Below are positions 20,165 through 33,100 of a stretch of DNA of 64,000 nt, piece after piece. Every line of letters starts with the position of its first letter. Position 1 is the first letter of the stretch. Both the position numbers and the translations under genes were made by a program. A model generated the notes under the pieces. It was given only the letters and a program-made list of their open reading frames with translations, searched no databases and was not told the DNA's origin. This DNA comes from Zasmidium citrigriseum (Eukaryota; Ascomycota; Dothideomycetes; Mycosphaerellales; Mycosphaerellaceae), in contig NHNW01000015.1 in NCBI GenBank assembly GCA_002786025.1, positions 62,001 through 126,000 of the forward strand, in the 5' to 3' direction.

Positions 20165-23100
20165 ATGTCGCACTACTACGATGTCGGCACCAAGGCCTGG
20201 CAGCCCGATGCGACCGAGGGCTGGGTCGCCTCCGAGGTCTCCAGCAAGAATGTTGACGGCGACAAGGTGACGCTCGTCTTCACCCTCGAGAATGGCGAGG
20301 TAAGCCAAGAATACATCAAAGTGTATACCAAAATGCTGAAGCCTGTAGACCAAAACCGTCGAAACAACGCTCGACGAGCTCTCAAAAGATGCCATGAGCT
20401 CCACCTTACCGCCTTTAATGAACCCTGCCATGCTCGAAGCCAGCGATGACCTTACGAACCTGTCACATCTCAACGAGCCTGCCGTGCTGCAGGCCATCAA
20501 GCTACGATATGCCCAGAAAGAAATCTACACATACTCCGGTATCGTCCTCATCGCTACCAACCCCTTCGCGAGGGTCGACTCCCTGTACGTACCGGGCATG
20601 GTGCAAGTCTACGCAGGCAAGCACCGAGCATCACAAGCGCCGCATTTGTTCGCCATTGCGGAAGAGTCGTTTGCCGATATGCTGCGGAATGACAAGAACC
20701 AGACCATTGTTGTGTCAGGAGAGTCGGGAGCAGGTAAGACTGTCAGCGCAAAGTACATTATGAGATACTTCGCCACGCGAGAACCCCCCGATCAGCCGGG
20801 CATGAGGAGTCGTGGCCGCGCAGATACCATGAGTGAGACAGAAGAGCAGATTCTGGCAACGAACCCAATCATGGAAGCCTTTGGTAACGCCAAGACCACG
20901 CGAAACGACAACTCTTCACGATTCGGCAAGTACATCGAGATCATGTTCAACAAGCAGACCGACATCATCGGCGCCCGGATACGAACATACCTGCTCGAGC
21001 GATCAAGACTGGTCTTCCAGCCGCTTAAGGAGCGGAACTACCACATCTTCTACCAGCTTGTTGCTGGTGCGACTGATGCAGAGAGGGAAGAGCTGGGATT
21101 GGTGCCGGTAGAGCACTTTGACTACTTGAATCAAGGAGGAGCTCCTCAGATTGATGGCGTGGACGATGCCAAAGACTTTTCGGATACTAGGCAGTCTCTC
21201 ACGAGGCTTGGCGTTTCGACAGATGTCCAGGCGAATCTCTGGAAGATCCTGGCTGCGCTGCTGCATATTGGCAATATTAAGATTACTGCCACGAGGACAG
21301 AGTCGCAGCTGGCTGCTACCGAACCTTCGCTGGAGAAAGCTTGCGGTCTCCTTGGTATTGATGCCACTGAGTTCGCCAAATGGACTGTCAAGAAGCAGCT
21401 TGTCACTCGTGGTGAGAAGATCATGTCGAACCTCACTGCGCAACAAGCTACTGTCGTCCGAGATTCCGTCGCCAAGTACATCTACTCTTCGCTGTTCGAT
21501 TGGCTGGTCGAGACGATGAATACTTTCCTGGCACCGCAGCAAGTCATCGAACAGATGCACTCCTTTATTGGCGTGCTCGATATCTACGGTTTCGAGCATT
21601 TCGCAAAGAACAGCTTCGAGCAGTTCTGTATCAACTACGCCAACGAAAAGCTGCAGCAAGAGTTCAACCAGCACGTGTTCAAGCTCGAGCAAGAAGAGTA
21701 CCTCCGCGAAGAGATCGACTGGAAGTTCATCGACTTCAGCGACAACCAGCCATGTATCGATCTGATTGAGGGCAAGCTCGGTATCCTTGCACTTCTGGAC
21801 GAAGAGAGCAGACTACCCATGGGATCTGACGAGAGTTTTGTCAACAAGCTGCACCACAACTTCTCGCAAGACAAGCACAAGTTCTACAAGAAGCCACGAT
21901 TCGGCAAGAGCGCGTTCACGGTCTGCCATTACGCCATTGATGTGACATACGAGAGTGATGGATTTATCGAGAAGAACAGAGATACTGTTCCTGACGAGCA
22001 TCTGGAGGTTTTGAGAGCCAGCTCGAATCCTTTCTTGACGGAGGTGCTGGAGTCCAGCGCAGTCGTGCGGGAGAGAGATAATGCAGCAGTCAATCCCAAG
22101 GCCAACGGTGCACCCGGAAAGCGCGTGGGAGCTGCATCTGCGAAAAAGCCCACGCTTGGGGGCATTTTCAAGAGCTCTTTGATCCAGTTGATGGACACGA
22201 TCAACTCTACGGAAGTTCACTACATCCGCTGTATCAAGCCGAACGAGGGTAAGGAGGCATGGAAGTTCGAAGGCCCAATGGTCTTGAGCCAACTGCGAGC
22301 TTGTGGTGTCCTGGAAACCGTTCGAATCAGCTGTGCTGGATACCCAACGAGATGGACTTATGAAGAATTCGCGTTGCGATACTACATGCTGATTCATTCG
22401 AATGAATGGACGACCGAGATTCGAAAGATGGCGAACGCTATCCTCAAGAAGGCTCTTGGTGAGGGCAAGAACGACGGGACCGACAAATACCAACTTGGTC
22501 TCACCAAGATCTTCTTCCGAGCCGGTATGCTGGCTTTCTTGGAGAACCTGCGAACGAACCGCTTGACGGCTGCTGCCATCATGATCCAGAAGAACCTCCG
22601 CGCGAAGTACTACCGCCGCCGCTATCTTGATGCTATCAATAGCATCCGTGCATTTCAGGCCCGAGCACGAGCAGTGTTGGCACGACAGAAAGCTGAAGAA
22701 GCACGCCGTCAACGGGGAGCGACGACCATCCAGCGCGTTTGGAGAGGGCAGAAGGAACGCAAAAAGTACCTACAGCAGCGAGACAATCTCATCCTCTTTG
22801 AAGCGGCGGCAAAGGGCTGGCTGTGCCGAAAGATGATCCTCGACAAGAAATTCTCCGATGCAGCACGTGTCATCCAGCGAAACTGGAGAAGCCACCGGCA
22901 ACTCAAAGGCTGGCGCGACTACCGAAAGAAGGTCGTGCTTGTCCAGAGCTTGTGGCGTGGTAAAGGTGCTCGCAAGACGTACAAGAAACTCAGGGAGGAG
23001 GCGAGAGATCTTAAGCAGATCTCGTACAAGCTGGAGAACAAGGTCGTCGAGCTCACACAGAACTTGGGCACCATGCGCCAGGAGAACAAGGCTCTCAAAG

Positions 23101-25111
23101 GTCAACTTACAGGTTACGAAAGCCAGCTCAAGAGCTCGCGAGAGAAGTACAACACCCTGGAAGCCAGGACGAACGAACTGCAGCGCGAGGCGAACCAAGC
23201 TGGCATCAGCGCCGCCCGTCTCGAGCAGATGCAAGCAGACATGCAACGCTTGCAGGCAAGCTACGAGGAGAGCACCAACAACATGCGTCGCCTTCAAGAA
23301 GAGGAGAAGAATCTCAGGGAGAGCTTGCGGATCACGACCCAGGAGCTGGAATCCGCGAGGCAAGCAAAGACTGTCGCCGAGACCGAGAAGCTTGGCCTGC
23401 GGCAACAGGTTGCAGACTTGCAGGACCAACTCGAACTGGCCAAAAGGGCAGCACCCGTCACCAACGGAGACCTTCCCAATGGAGGTGCGGTTGGCGGACA
23501 ACCGTCCGGGCTCATCAACCTTGTTGCGTCCAAGAAGCCTAAAAGGAGGAGTGCAGGTCCTGAGCAAATCCAGACAGAGAGATTCAGCGGCGCTTTCAAT
23601 CCGCGACCGGTCTCGATGGCGTTTGGTGCGTCGGCTAGTGGGCACACGCAAAACCTCTCAGGGTCTACGTTCAATCCTGGGCTGGAGAACGTGGAGATGG
23701 AGTTGGAGAACCTGCTTGCTGACGAGGATGGCCTTAATGACGAGGTCACGATGGGTCTGATTAAGAATCTGAAGATCCCCGCCCCTGGCACGAATCCACC
23801 TCCGACCGACAAGGAAGTGCTCTTCCCAGCGTACCTGATCAATCTTGTTACGAGCGAGATGTGGAACAATGGTTTCGTGAAGGAGTCTGAGCGCTTCTTG
23901 GCCAATGTGATGCAGTCCATCCAGCAGGAGGTCATGCAACACGATGGCGACGAGGCGGTGAACCCGGGCGCTTTCTGGCTGTCCAACGTCCACGAGATGC
24001 TGTCATTCGTCTTCTTGGCTGAAGACTGGTACGAGGCGCAGAAGACTGACAACTTCGAGTACGATCGTCTGCTCGAGATCGTCAAGCACGACCTGGAGAG
24101 CTTGGAGTTCAACATCTACCACACCTGGATGAAGGTGCTGAAGAAGAAGCTCCACAAGATGATCGTGCCTGCCATTATTGAATCGCAATCCCTGCCTGGC
24201 TTCGTCACCAACGAGAACAACCGCTTCCTCGGCAAGCTTCTGCAATCTTCGAATCAACCGGCGTTCAGCATGGACAACCTCCTGAGTCTGCTGAACAACG
24301 TCTACAAGGCCATGAAGGCGTTCTATCTTGAGGACACCATCATCACCCAGACTGTGACCGAGCTCCTGCGACTTGTCGGCGTGACTGCATTCAACGATCT
24401 TCTCATGAGAAGAAATTTCCTGTCATGGAAGCGTGGACTGCAAATCAACTACAACATTACTAGGATTGAGGAGTGGTGCAAGAGTCACGATATGCCTGAG
24501 GGTACTCTGCAACTGGAGCATCTGATGCAAGCGACGAAGCTTCTGCAATTGAAGAAGGCGACATTGAACGACATTGAGATCATCCAGGACATCTGCTGGA
24601 TGTGAGTATTGCCACTACCCTGACTTTGAGACTGATCGCTGACAAATTTTGCAGGCTGTCGCCCAACCAGATTCAGAAGCTTCTGAACCAATATCTTGTC
24701 GCCGACTACGAACAACCCATCAACGGCGAGATCATGAAGGCCGTTGCCTCACGAGTGACGGATCCCAAGTCGGATGTGCTTCTACTGCAGGCGGTCGACA
24801 TGGAAGACTCAGGACCCTACGAGATCGCAGAACCACGCGTTATCACTGCACTCGAGACGTATACGCCTAGTTGGCTGCAAACGCCTCGCCTCAAGCGCCT
24901 CGCTGAAATCGTCTCTGCTCAGGCCGTCATGCAACAACAGCTTGATGCTAATGGCATGATTGCTGGAGGCAAGATGGACGGCGAAGATGGGCTCGATGTC
25001 ATGGAGGGACAGTGGCCCGTCCCCAATGGGATGAACGGGCATAATGGTAATGGAAACGGCATCGGGCTGGGCGTGCACCAGGGAGATGGAGAGTACTCGC
25101 CGGGGACGTAG
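20165..25111 (+). CDS. class V myosin heavy chain
   Basis: Three exons (20165-20299, 20349-24601, 24655-25111) encode 1614 residues. Introns are 49 nt and 53 nt and join ENGE to TKTVETT and DICWM to LSPNQIQ. Order: N-terminal SH3-like region (about 1-60); motor head with P-loop GESGAGKT (about 169-176), switch II-like LDIYGFEHF and actin-binding region; six IQ-type light-chain sites (about 785-925); coiled coil (about 925-1080); linker; C-terminal dilute/cargo-binding globular domain (about 1170-1550). This is the single fungal myosin V (Myo2/MyoE type) that carries secretory vesicles and organelles along actin to the hyphal tip. The C-terminal tail after the globular domain is Gly/Asn-rich. 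Confidence 0.96.
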
Positions 25112-25621
25112 AATGCCTCGTTGAGATTTTTTCACCCCTTGCCGCCGATACCGAAGAGGACGTCGAGGAGATACCGTTTGATTTGATGAGAGGAGCCAGA
25201 CATCGAACAGAGACATTTGAGAGCGGAGGACGAATGCAAGGAAGGAGATCTTTTGGGCAAAGCATGCATTACATTTGGAGTTGGAGCTGAGACGGGCTTG
25301 CCAGGCCTGTCTTCATCAACGAGAGAGAAGACTACTACTCTAGATGAGATGCGCATCATGTCTGGTGCGTTGTCTCTTGGAAGCTTTTTTGCTGCTGTTT
25401 CGAGCATTGGCGTTCTGTAGAAATGTGACGGGGTTCTTTTCGCGGCGGAGGGTGGCTCCTGAGGGAGTGTGTTGCTAGGATAGTGTATTACAACCAGAAG
25501 CTGCCCCTCGTTGAGAGGGAGGCTGTGGAACTTGGTCTATTCAATCACCACTCTTTCGCCACCCAACACCAACCACCTGCAACCTCGCCGTCGCCGCCAG
25601 CAGAAAAACACCAACAACACT
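25112..25621. other. convergent 3' region between myosin and a hypothetical gene
   Basis: About 510 nt. A minus-strand frame (25132-25407, 91 codons starting MLETAAKKLPRDN) looks partly protein-like and stays open upstream to about 25530, but no start or splice into a neighbouring gene is convincing. A plus-strand frame overlaps it. Most likely untranslated sequence of the two converging genes. Confidence 0.4.
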
Positions 25622-26201
25622 CTAAATCTCCTCGTCTCCATTTTCGAGAATCTTCCCATCGCCATTGGTGTGTCCCTGCCTCGACAAATCTCCCATTGGA
25701 TCCAGCACGTCGGAGACTAGAGGGTGTATGGCGATCATTGTTGTCTTGTCCGTATTCAAAACGACTTTCTGCGGAGAGGATTCGTTGACCGGAGACGAGA
25801 GTTTGGATGATCTACGGGGTTGCATTTTCTGTATGCATGTCATCAAGGGACCGCGGACGTGGTGCCTGATGGGGGAGGTCGGGGTTAGGGGGGAGCGTAT
25901 GTCCGAGGGGAAGGATGCAGGCTGTGGACTTCACCTGCTTGAGTTGTGTGGGATCGGCTGGGAAATGCAAATAGTAGTTGACGATCTTATTTCATGGGGG
26001 TCTGTGTTTTGAGCTGTCTGTCGTATTTGATTTTCTGTTGTACAATGTTGATGGTCTTTGATCGTCTTTCGGAGTCGATCGATGATTGCTCGGAGAATCT
26101 CGCTGTTGGTCCAAGACTTCACTTCACTCCCTCTCTCGCCTTATTCGGATATCTCTCTCTCCGACAACATCTCACTGAGCCATTGCCATCCCCCCCGCCA
26201 T
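25622..26201 (-). CDS. hypothetical small basic protein, spliced
   Basis: The last two exons are well supported: one ending at 25935 and one from 25865 to the stop at 25622, joined by a 69-nt intron with GTGAAG donor, CCTAACC branch and CCATCAG acceptor; phase matches. The reading runs SWTNSEILRAIIDRLRK..(junction)..QPRRSSKLSSP..NGDEEI. The first exon is uncertain: an ATG at 26201 followed by a GTGAGA donor (26175) can splice to one of several AG sites near 26125-26135. The product would be about 145-150 residues, hydrophilic and Ser-rich. No recognised domain. The boundaries of exon 1 are guesses. Confidence 0.45.
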
Positions 26202-26236
26202 GTTAAAAGAGAAGTAGAAGAATCGGGGATGCCATC

Positions 26237-26761
26237 TCAAACCAATCCTTCATCGTCGTCCTCGCCCTGCCAGCCTCCAGCAGCGCCACCGCCGCCCAGA
26301 GCTCGCAGGCCTTCGCCCATATCCTCGCCGACCTCGATGCCGTCTTCTTGCTTGATCTTGACCTGCTTCGTCTTGCGCTTCTTGCCGCTCGATGGTGGCG
26401 AGATGAGTCCCTTCTCCTCTTCGTCGTCGGTATCGGCGCTCTGTCTCTTCTTCTTGCCAGCGGCCTTCGTCTTGCCCTTCTTAGCCTTTGGCTCGTCATC
26501 TCCATCCTCGGCATCATGAAGATCAGCAGCTCGCTTCCGAATGGATGTCATGCGGTTCTCCACGGCTCTTGGGGTGCACTCTGCCAACATCTCTCATTGG
26601 CACCATCGAAAAGCTTTGGTTTGTTCGGAGAACGGTAACATACCAGGTCCCATCATCTTGGCAATCTGGCTGGTGAAGGTAGTGTTCAGCTTGATGTTGA
26701 GTGTCTGTATGACCGCCGCAAAGAGGCGGGCGTCGGCCTCCGCGCTCCACTGCATAGGCAT
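26237..26761 (-). CDS. Myb/SANT-like DNA-binding protein, short
   Basis: Two exons (26761-26644 and 26580-26237) encode 153 residues. The 63-nt intron (GTATGT..TTGGCAG) joins KMMGP to ECTPRAVENRM, restoring the fungal motif GPxCTPRAV that marks a family of small Myb-like proteins; an alternative acceptor 12 nt earlier is possible. Residues 1-55 form the helix-turn-helix-like unit (ARLFAAVIQTLN, then the CTPRAV recognition-type helix). The rest is basic then acidic (KAKKGKTK..KKKR, KIKQEDG) and suggests a nuclear protein. The family is common and expanded in Dothideomycetes and Eurotiomycetes; function is not known. Confidence 0.75.
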
Positions 26762-27189
26762 CTTGGACGATGGGTGGGTTCGATGGCTTGGTTGATGTTG
26801 ACGGTGTTGAGATTGATCTTGGTTGCTATGGTCGTTGTTGTTGAGAGTTGAGAGGGAATGGAAAAAGGTGGGCGGAAGGGGGAATATATAGGTGAGGTTT
26901 CGAGCATGTGAAGATGGAAAGGATGAGCTCATTCACTCACTTCAAACCTCACTCCACGGTGCCTCAAAGCTCACTTGATGACGAACACAGACGCGAACTT
27001 GGATAGCGAGAAGGGTTGGAGTTCAACGACTTTTCTTTCGGAGAGCATCTAAAACTCATCAACAACCGCAATGCAATGCAAGTCTAATCTACACAACAAA
27101 GTAGGGTAATCGCTACGTACAAAACAGCACTTGCACGCTCGCTCGCTCTCAAGGGTATCCAAAAGGCCTACACATGAAAATGCTCCTCG
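26762..27189. other. spacer between Myb-like gene and corepressor gene
   Basis: About 430 nt containing the promoter of the Myb-like gene (minus strand) and the 3' flank of the corepressor gene, also on the minus strand. No gene is supported. Confidence 0.5.
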
Positions 27190-30100
27190 CTATCTCCGCG
27201 GAGGTGGTGGTGCATACGGAGGCCCTCCATACGGTGTTGTTCTTCGCTGATGGAACAACGGATCCTCTGGTCTGCGCCTGAAGTCAGGTTGCGCATCTCT
27301 AAAACCTTGTGGCGGCATTTGTTGGTGTTCATGGCGCCTTCGGTCTTGTTCTTCTTGAATACGTCGCTGCTCGTGGACCGCCGTTTCGACTTCTCTGGCG
27401 GACTGCTCTCTGAGATTCATCCCCATGCGCTGGCCAAACGGTGAAGGGGCGAAACCAGCGGAATGCAGTGGGTGTGGTGGCAGAGGCGCGCGTCCATACG
27501 CTTGTTCTTGCTGCTGGTGCTGGCGTTGTCGCTCCATCTCCTGCTCTTGAGCCCGCTGGGCTTGGATTTGCTCTGCACGCTGCTTTTCAGCGTGAATGGC
27601 ATCATATCGCTGTCGATGACGCTGTTCTTCACTTGCTCGCATCTCGTCCTCATAGCGCATAGCCTCCTCACGGGGTGCGCCATGAATTCGCTGCAGAATG
27701 GACACACCATCATTGATCGAGCTATTGTGAGAATGGTGAGCTCTGTTCATCTGGCTAGGCGCTTGCGAGTATGGCGGGTATTGCTGCGGCACCCCATACG
27801 GGCCGGAGTGTAGGCCCTGGGCCGATTGATGAGGTGTGCCCTGTGGAGGTCCTCCCAAGACAGAACGCTGGTCTCGCGGAGGAGGTGCAGACTGCTGCTG
27901 GGCTGACAGAGACGGTGTGCGTGAGTGCAGAGTATTCGGCGGAGGTGACGGGCCTGCTCGAGGAGTGCCGAGCCCCAGCATACTGGAGCGGTGTGGTTGA
28001 TAGAACGGCGGCCGTGTATCTCGCTCCAAGGGAGCAGGATTTGGTGGGCTTGGATGACTTCCAGGGCCCACCATGCGTGGTGGCCAATCTTGCTTTGGAG
28101 CTTGCTGCATTGGAGGAATGCCTCCCGAAGAGGGCTCGTGCTTGAGGGTGGCTGGAGGCGGCGCCGGCGTCGAAGAGGTCTGAGAGTACGATGGACGAGA
28201 GAAGTGCGAGTGTGGCATGGATGGCTGTCCAAAAGCCGTTTCTCTCCTTGACGACTGCACACCGGGCATCGACTGAGGGCCTGATGAAGGCGGGAACGAC
28301 GCTGGACCTGGCGACGCAACACGGCTCGGAGTGGGTAGGCTGTCACGCTTGGCCGGCTTCGGTTCCTCTGGCTCACTGTTCAAGAGTGACATGACGTTAG
28401 ACCTCTTGGGAGGCTCTGGCGCTGGCGTAGGAGCGGGCGGCGGGGCAGGAGCTGCGGACAGAATGGGGGTCTGGGCTGGAGGTGGCAGCGGGGCAGACGT
28501 TGGCACTGAACCCGGCCGGGATGGTTCTGCCTTCGTGGGCGACTGGTTGAAGTTTCCGCGAGCGAACGGCGGCAGTGCACTGGAGAAGGGATGCATTGGG
28601 CCAGCGTTAGGTCCAAACAGAGGTTGTCGTGTAGAGCTGATCGGCGGGAATCCACCTCGCGGTGGCGTCGGCGCCCGCTCCTCCATAGGCGGCTTGCGAT
28701 CTTGTGGAAGAGCTGCGATGGGAAGGCTGGCTGGCGAGCCATGGGTATGTGGGACATGCATCGATGGCTGGTGCTGCATTTGCTCGGAGCGCGGGTCGGT
28801 CTCTGCTTGCTGCAGCCTCTTTGCCTTCTCTTGCTCGTTCCGCAAGTTGGCCAACAGCTCACTTGACACGTTCGACGAAGTTCGCGGAGGCTGGGCTGGC
28901 GGAGGTTGACTTCTCGGAAGTGAAGCGCGGTTCGCCTGCTCCTCACCCATTCTCCAAGACGACGGCGGCCCAACGCCTGACCGCGACTCAGAAGCCATGA
29001 AGCCAAGTCGAGATCCCAGCGGATGGGGCATCCCGCCTCGGTGAGGAGCGGGTGGCATAGGAGCGGCAGCTGGCGTGGATGCAACTGGCAACGGACTTGG
29101 CACCACTCTCTGCGCAGGAACGGGCGTGTTCTGAGCCGAAGTGGTGTACTGGGGCTTTGGCTGGAAAGCTGCCTGTGGAGGAGAAGCATGCTTCGGCGGC
29201 GCTGCATGTGAAGGTCGCATAGCATCGTCCGTATCCATGGGCTCGGCCTGAGGTGCAATCGCACGTGGGGTATTGGATTGAGGGTTGTCGTACTTCCGCT
29301 TGACGATGGGCGTGGGTGTCGGTGGTGGACCAATGTCCTCGCCTCGCTCGCGTCGAAGATCTGCCCTTTCTGCGGCGTCTTGTAGGTCGGCACGACCTCC
29401 GTCAATCTGACGCTGATAATGATTCTTAATCATGGTCTGTGTCTTCGTACCCATGTGGTGAGATATAGCAGCATAGTCAGTACCAAAATACTCAATATAG
29501 CGGAAGAAGTCAGTCTGTTCTGGGACAGACCAGTAGCTCGATGCAGTTGGCTTCGCCGCTGGTGCTGCTGGTTTCGGCCGCTCTGGTGCTTCTCCCATGT
29601 GAGTGAAGCCTTCCTGGTTGTACACCATCTGCGCATCGGGATGTCCGAGTGTATGTTGCCCTGCCTGCAGGTTTGCCAGCAAGTTCGCGTCTTCAAGACG
29701 AGAGACCTCTTCCTTCGTGTGTACACCTGGTATGAACGGCTTGTTCGGCGATGCTGAAGGTGCGGCAGCCAAAGCAGCAAGTTGCTGTTTGCCTTTCCTG
29801 CCAGGCTTAGACTCTCCGGTACGGCGTTGCTTCTTGACAGGCTTCTCGCCAGTGGACTCTCCATTGCCGTCTTTCGCACCAGGCCCAAGTTTCTTCGCGG
29901 GCGACTGGTTGGTCAGTGAGCTCTTAGACTCAACTTCTCGTTCACCAAAGGTGGTAGGAGCGGCCGCACGTTTCGGCCGCCCAGTCGTCGAATCACTTGG
30001 CGCGGCGATTTCCTCCCCTCCTCGAAGGTCAGCCATGAGGGCCGATCCTCGTGAAGGGCGAGATCCTTTGCCACCTCTGCCTCTGCGGCCGCCTTTGAAT

Positions 30101-33100
30101 TTCTTGCCTCTGTTGTCTCTGAAACGATTGTCCCACTTGAAGGCATAGTAGTGATGGATGCAGTCCTTGTATGTACGTCCAGGCAGAAGAGACGCAATCT
30201 CGCCCCATTTCTTCGGTGTCTCCTTGAATGCGGCAATAAAGATCTCTTGCTCCTTGTCTGTGAAAGTGTCGGCTGGTGGATTGTAGGAGAATACAAGGGT
30301 CAGGGTCTCTGGATCTCGGAGTCTGTTCGCATCGATGAACACGGTGCGAGCGACAACTTCCTGGGACTGCTGGTCCGGTAGTCTGGCTTCTTTCTCCATA
30401 TCAGCCTGGACTTTCTTGGCTTCCCGGTCTTGCTTTTCCTGCTCAATGCGAGCAGTCTCCTCCGACTGCTTCAACACCTGCTCAAGAGCATACTCGCTGC
30501 TGAACTTGTGTAACCTCCTGCCTTCGAAAATCGGATTGATGGGCGCAGCGAGAGGTGTCTCGAACTCTGGGCCTGGTTCAGCCGACTGCTGGCGGTCCCT
30601 TTCCGCGTCCTCTTTCTCCTTGTCAAGTGCTTCACACTCCTCTCGCCACGCTCGGTACAGCTCGGCGAAGTCCATCTCAACATTCGCTTCGGCCTCGGCT
30701 TCAGCCTGAAACTCTTCTTCCATGACGGCAACGATCTCCGCTCCCGGCTCCTCCAAAGATTTGACGTTGTCTTGGAACGTTTCATTCTCGTGAAGAGGTT
30801 GCACTTCATCGACTTTGACCAGGTAGGGAAGCGTTATAACATCAGGAGTTGGTCTGCGAATACGTGGGACAGGCTGGTGCCCATCTTCACGCCCCTTTCC
30901 AGTGGCGTCGTCGCCTCGTGGTGTGGGAATGTCAGGTCCTTCGTCAGACTCAGACGTATGTACGGCCGCTGGAACGGGTTGAGGAGCATCTGTCACGTTG
31001 TCATCGAGATCCATATCATCATCATGTTGAGCTGCGACACGGTCAAGATCCTTTGTCGATAGTCGATCCAGGCGAGCGATGGACTCCAGTGGCGATGTTG
31101 CACGATATTGCCGGGACTCCAGATCAACGAGCTGCTCCTTCAGCTGCCGTTCCTTACGTGCGTGCTTAGCTTCCAGTAGGGTTTCGTCTTCGTCTTCAGA
31201 GAGGTCGTCCTCACTAGACGAAGCCATTTCCATGTCATCCTCAGATTTCTCAATCGTCTTGCCGAAGAACGACTGTCTTGCAGAATGGCCTTGGCTCTCG
31301 TTGAGTGTAGATCGGCGTCGCGGAGGCTGATCGATGTCCATTCTGTCCGCGCTCTCGTCTTGATCTTCAACTTTGGTTTCAGAATCTGCAAGAGGAAGAG
31401 TGTCCCCTGCCGAGGACGGGCGTCCAGGAACATGTTTATTCTTCTCGTCTCCATTCGAGTCTCTCTTTGCAGGAACAGCAGGGCCGCTCTTTTCTCCAAA
31501 ACCAGGCGCACCAGGCCGTCTCCACTGATTCCATTGATTTCGTGGGCCTGAAGGCGGTGCAAATGGCGGCATCGCCGAAGGGCGCTCGGGTGGACGATTC
31601 TGAGTGGGCATTGCACGATCTCCAGCTCTGGATGGCACCAATCCTCGAGCGGCTTTGGGCGCTGTCGGTATTGAAGACGGCTGAACCTTCGGCGACACGC
31701 TGAACGATCGATTGCGGGGGCCAGAGGGTGCAGAAGGCGGAGGCGTCTGGCCCCGCTGTATTCCACTGCCATGCTGAAAGCCTCCCGCATCAGAACGAGG
31801 AGAGGCGAAGGCAGGCCTGGGAGATACGGTCACTTGAGCCGGAGATGGGCGAGCTGCTTTTGGTCCAGTGGGTGCTGACAGATCTGCGAATCGTGGTGCT
31901 GCTGGAGGGTGGGGAGATGTTAGATGCGGGAGAGACTGTCGCGTTGCTAGTGGTGATGGTGGCACTGCCGTAGACTGTGAAGGAGGCTGATTGTTTGGAC
32001 CTGCCAGGCTCTCTAATGATCTCACACCCTGAAGTCTGTTAGACGACGGGATTGTAGATTCAATATCAAGAGCACGTGGCGCTTTCGGAGCAGTAGGCGG
32101 AGGACTAGCGTGATGTGCTTTGGGAGCAGAGGGGGCAGCTTTCGGGGCAGTGGGAGCATTGATGGGCGGTGCTGGTTTGTCGTCCCGCTGTTCTTCTACA
32201 ATCGGCCGTTCTTCTGTCAATGATGCAGATCGTGACTCATTAGCAGCCTTGGGAGCTGGTGCAGCTTGATGTCCTGCTGCACTTGACGCGACAGAAAAGC
32301 TGAACGCTGGAACGGGCGGTGCTTGGGTCGGAGGCGACGAGCCCCGTGAGGCATATCGGTTTGCGGTTGTCTCGGCACGTCCATTCAGATATGCCGGGGT
32401 CTCTGATGGCAACTCTCTCTTTGGAGCAGCGATCGAAGCAGATGAGGGTCTGCGAATGGAGGTATCAGCTCCGGAGCTTTCAAGGATCGCTAGCCGCTCT
32501 GGGTTGATAGGAACAGCCTGCGACGACTGATGTGTTGTGTTGGTAGGAACAGATTCAGTGGACATCCGCGATTCCAATCGCCCGGCCGGCGGGTCTCTTC
32601 TCGGTCGATCCAATTCTCGTTCACGTTCACGTTCTCGGTCCAGCCACTCAGGTCGTCGCTCGTCTTCGCGACGTTCAAACCTCCTATCATCTCGACGGTC
32701 GGCATCTCTGCTATCACGCGACAGATCTCTTCCAAAGCGCGGTGGCGGACTACGATCCCGGCGGAAGAGATCTCCACGATCATCCAAAGGTCGACGTCCT
32801 CCACGAGTGCTGCCTCTGTCGAAGAAGTCACCCCGGCCACGACCTCGAAAGCCCCCCCGGAATGGTGGAGGATTATCGGAGTAATTTGAGCCAGCGGAGG
32901 GCGGGCCATCCCGCGAAGCTCGGCGGGCGCTCCTCACATCCAGATCACGTGGAGGAAAGTCCCGCGGTTCTGGGAACTTCCTTGGCGGCGACCTCTCCCG
33001 TGGCGGCGGTGAGCGCTCGCGACGGTCTGGATAATCACGCTCTCTGATGAATGACCTCGAGCGATCTGTGGTTCCCAAGGGCGGCGCATCTCGCAACGTA

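Noticed and set aside
19425..20500. Long minus-strand frames before the myosin gene
   Set aside because: Low-complexity, Arg/Ser/Gly-rich and antisense to the myosin promoter and first exons; no conserved motif.
22770..24115. Long antisense frames (about 270-300 codons) inside the myosin gene
   Set aside because: Produced by the codon bias of the coiled-coil and tail coding strand; no family resemblance.
25132..25407. 91-codon minus-strand frame starting MLETAAKK
   Set aside because: Partly protein-like, but it lacks a convincing start or splice and lies in the 3' region of myosin; left as a note only.
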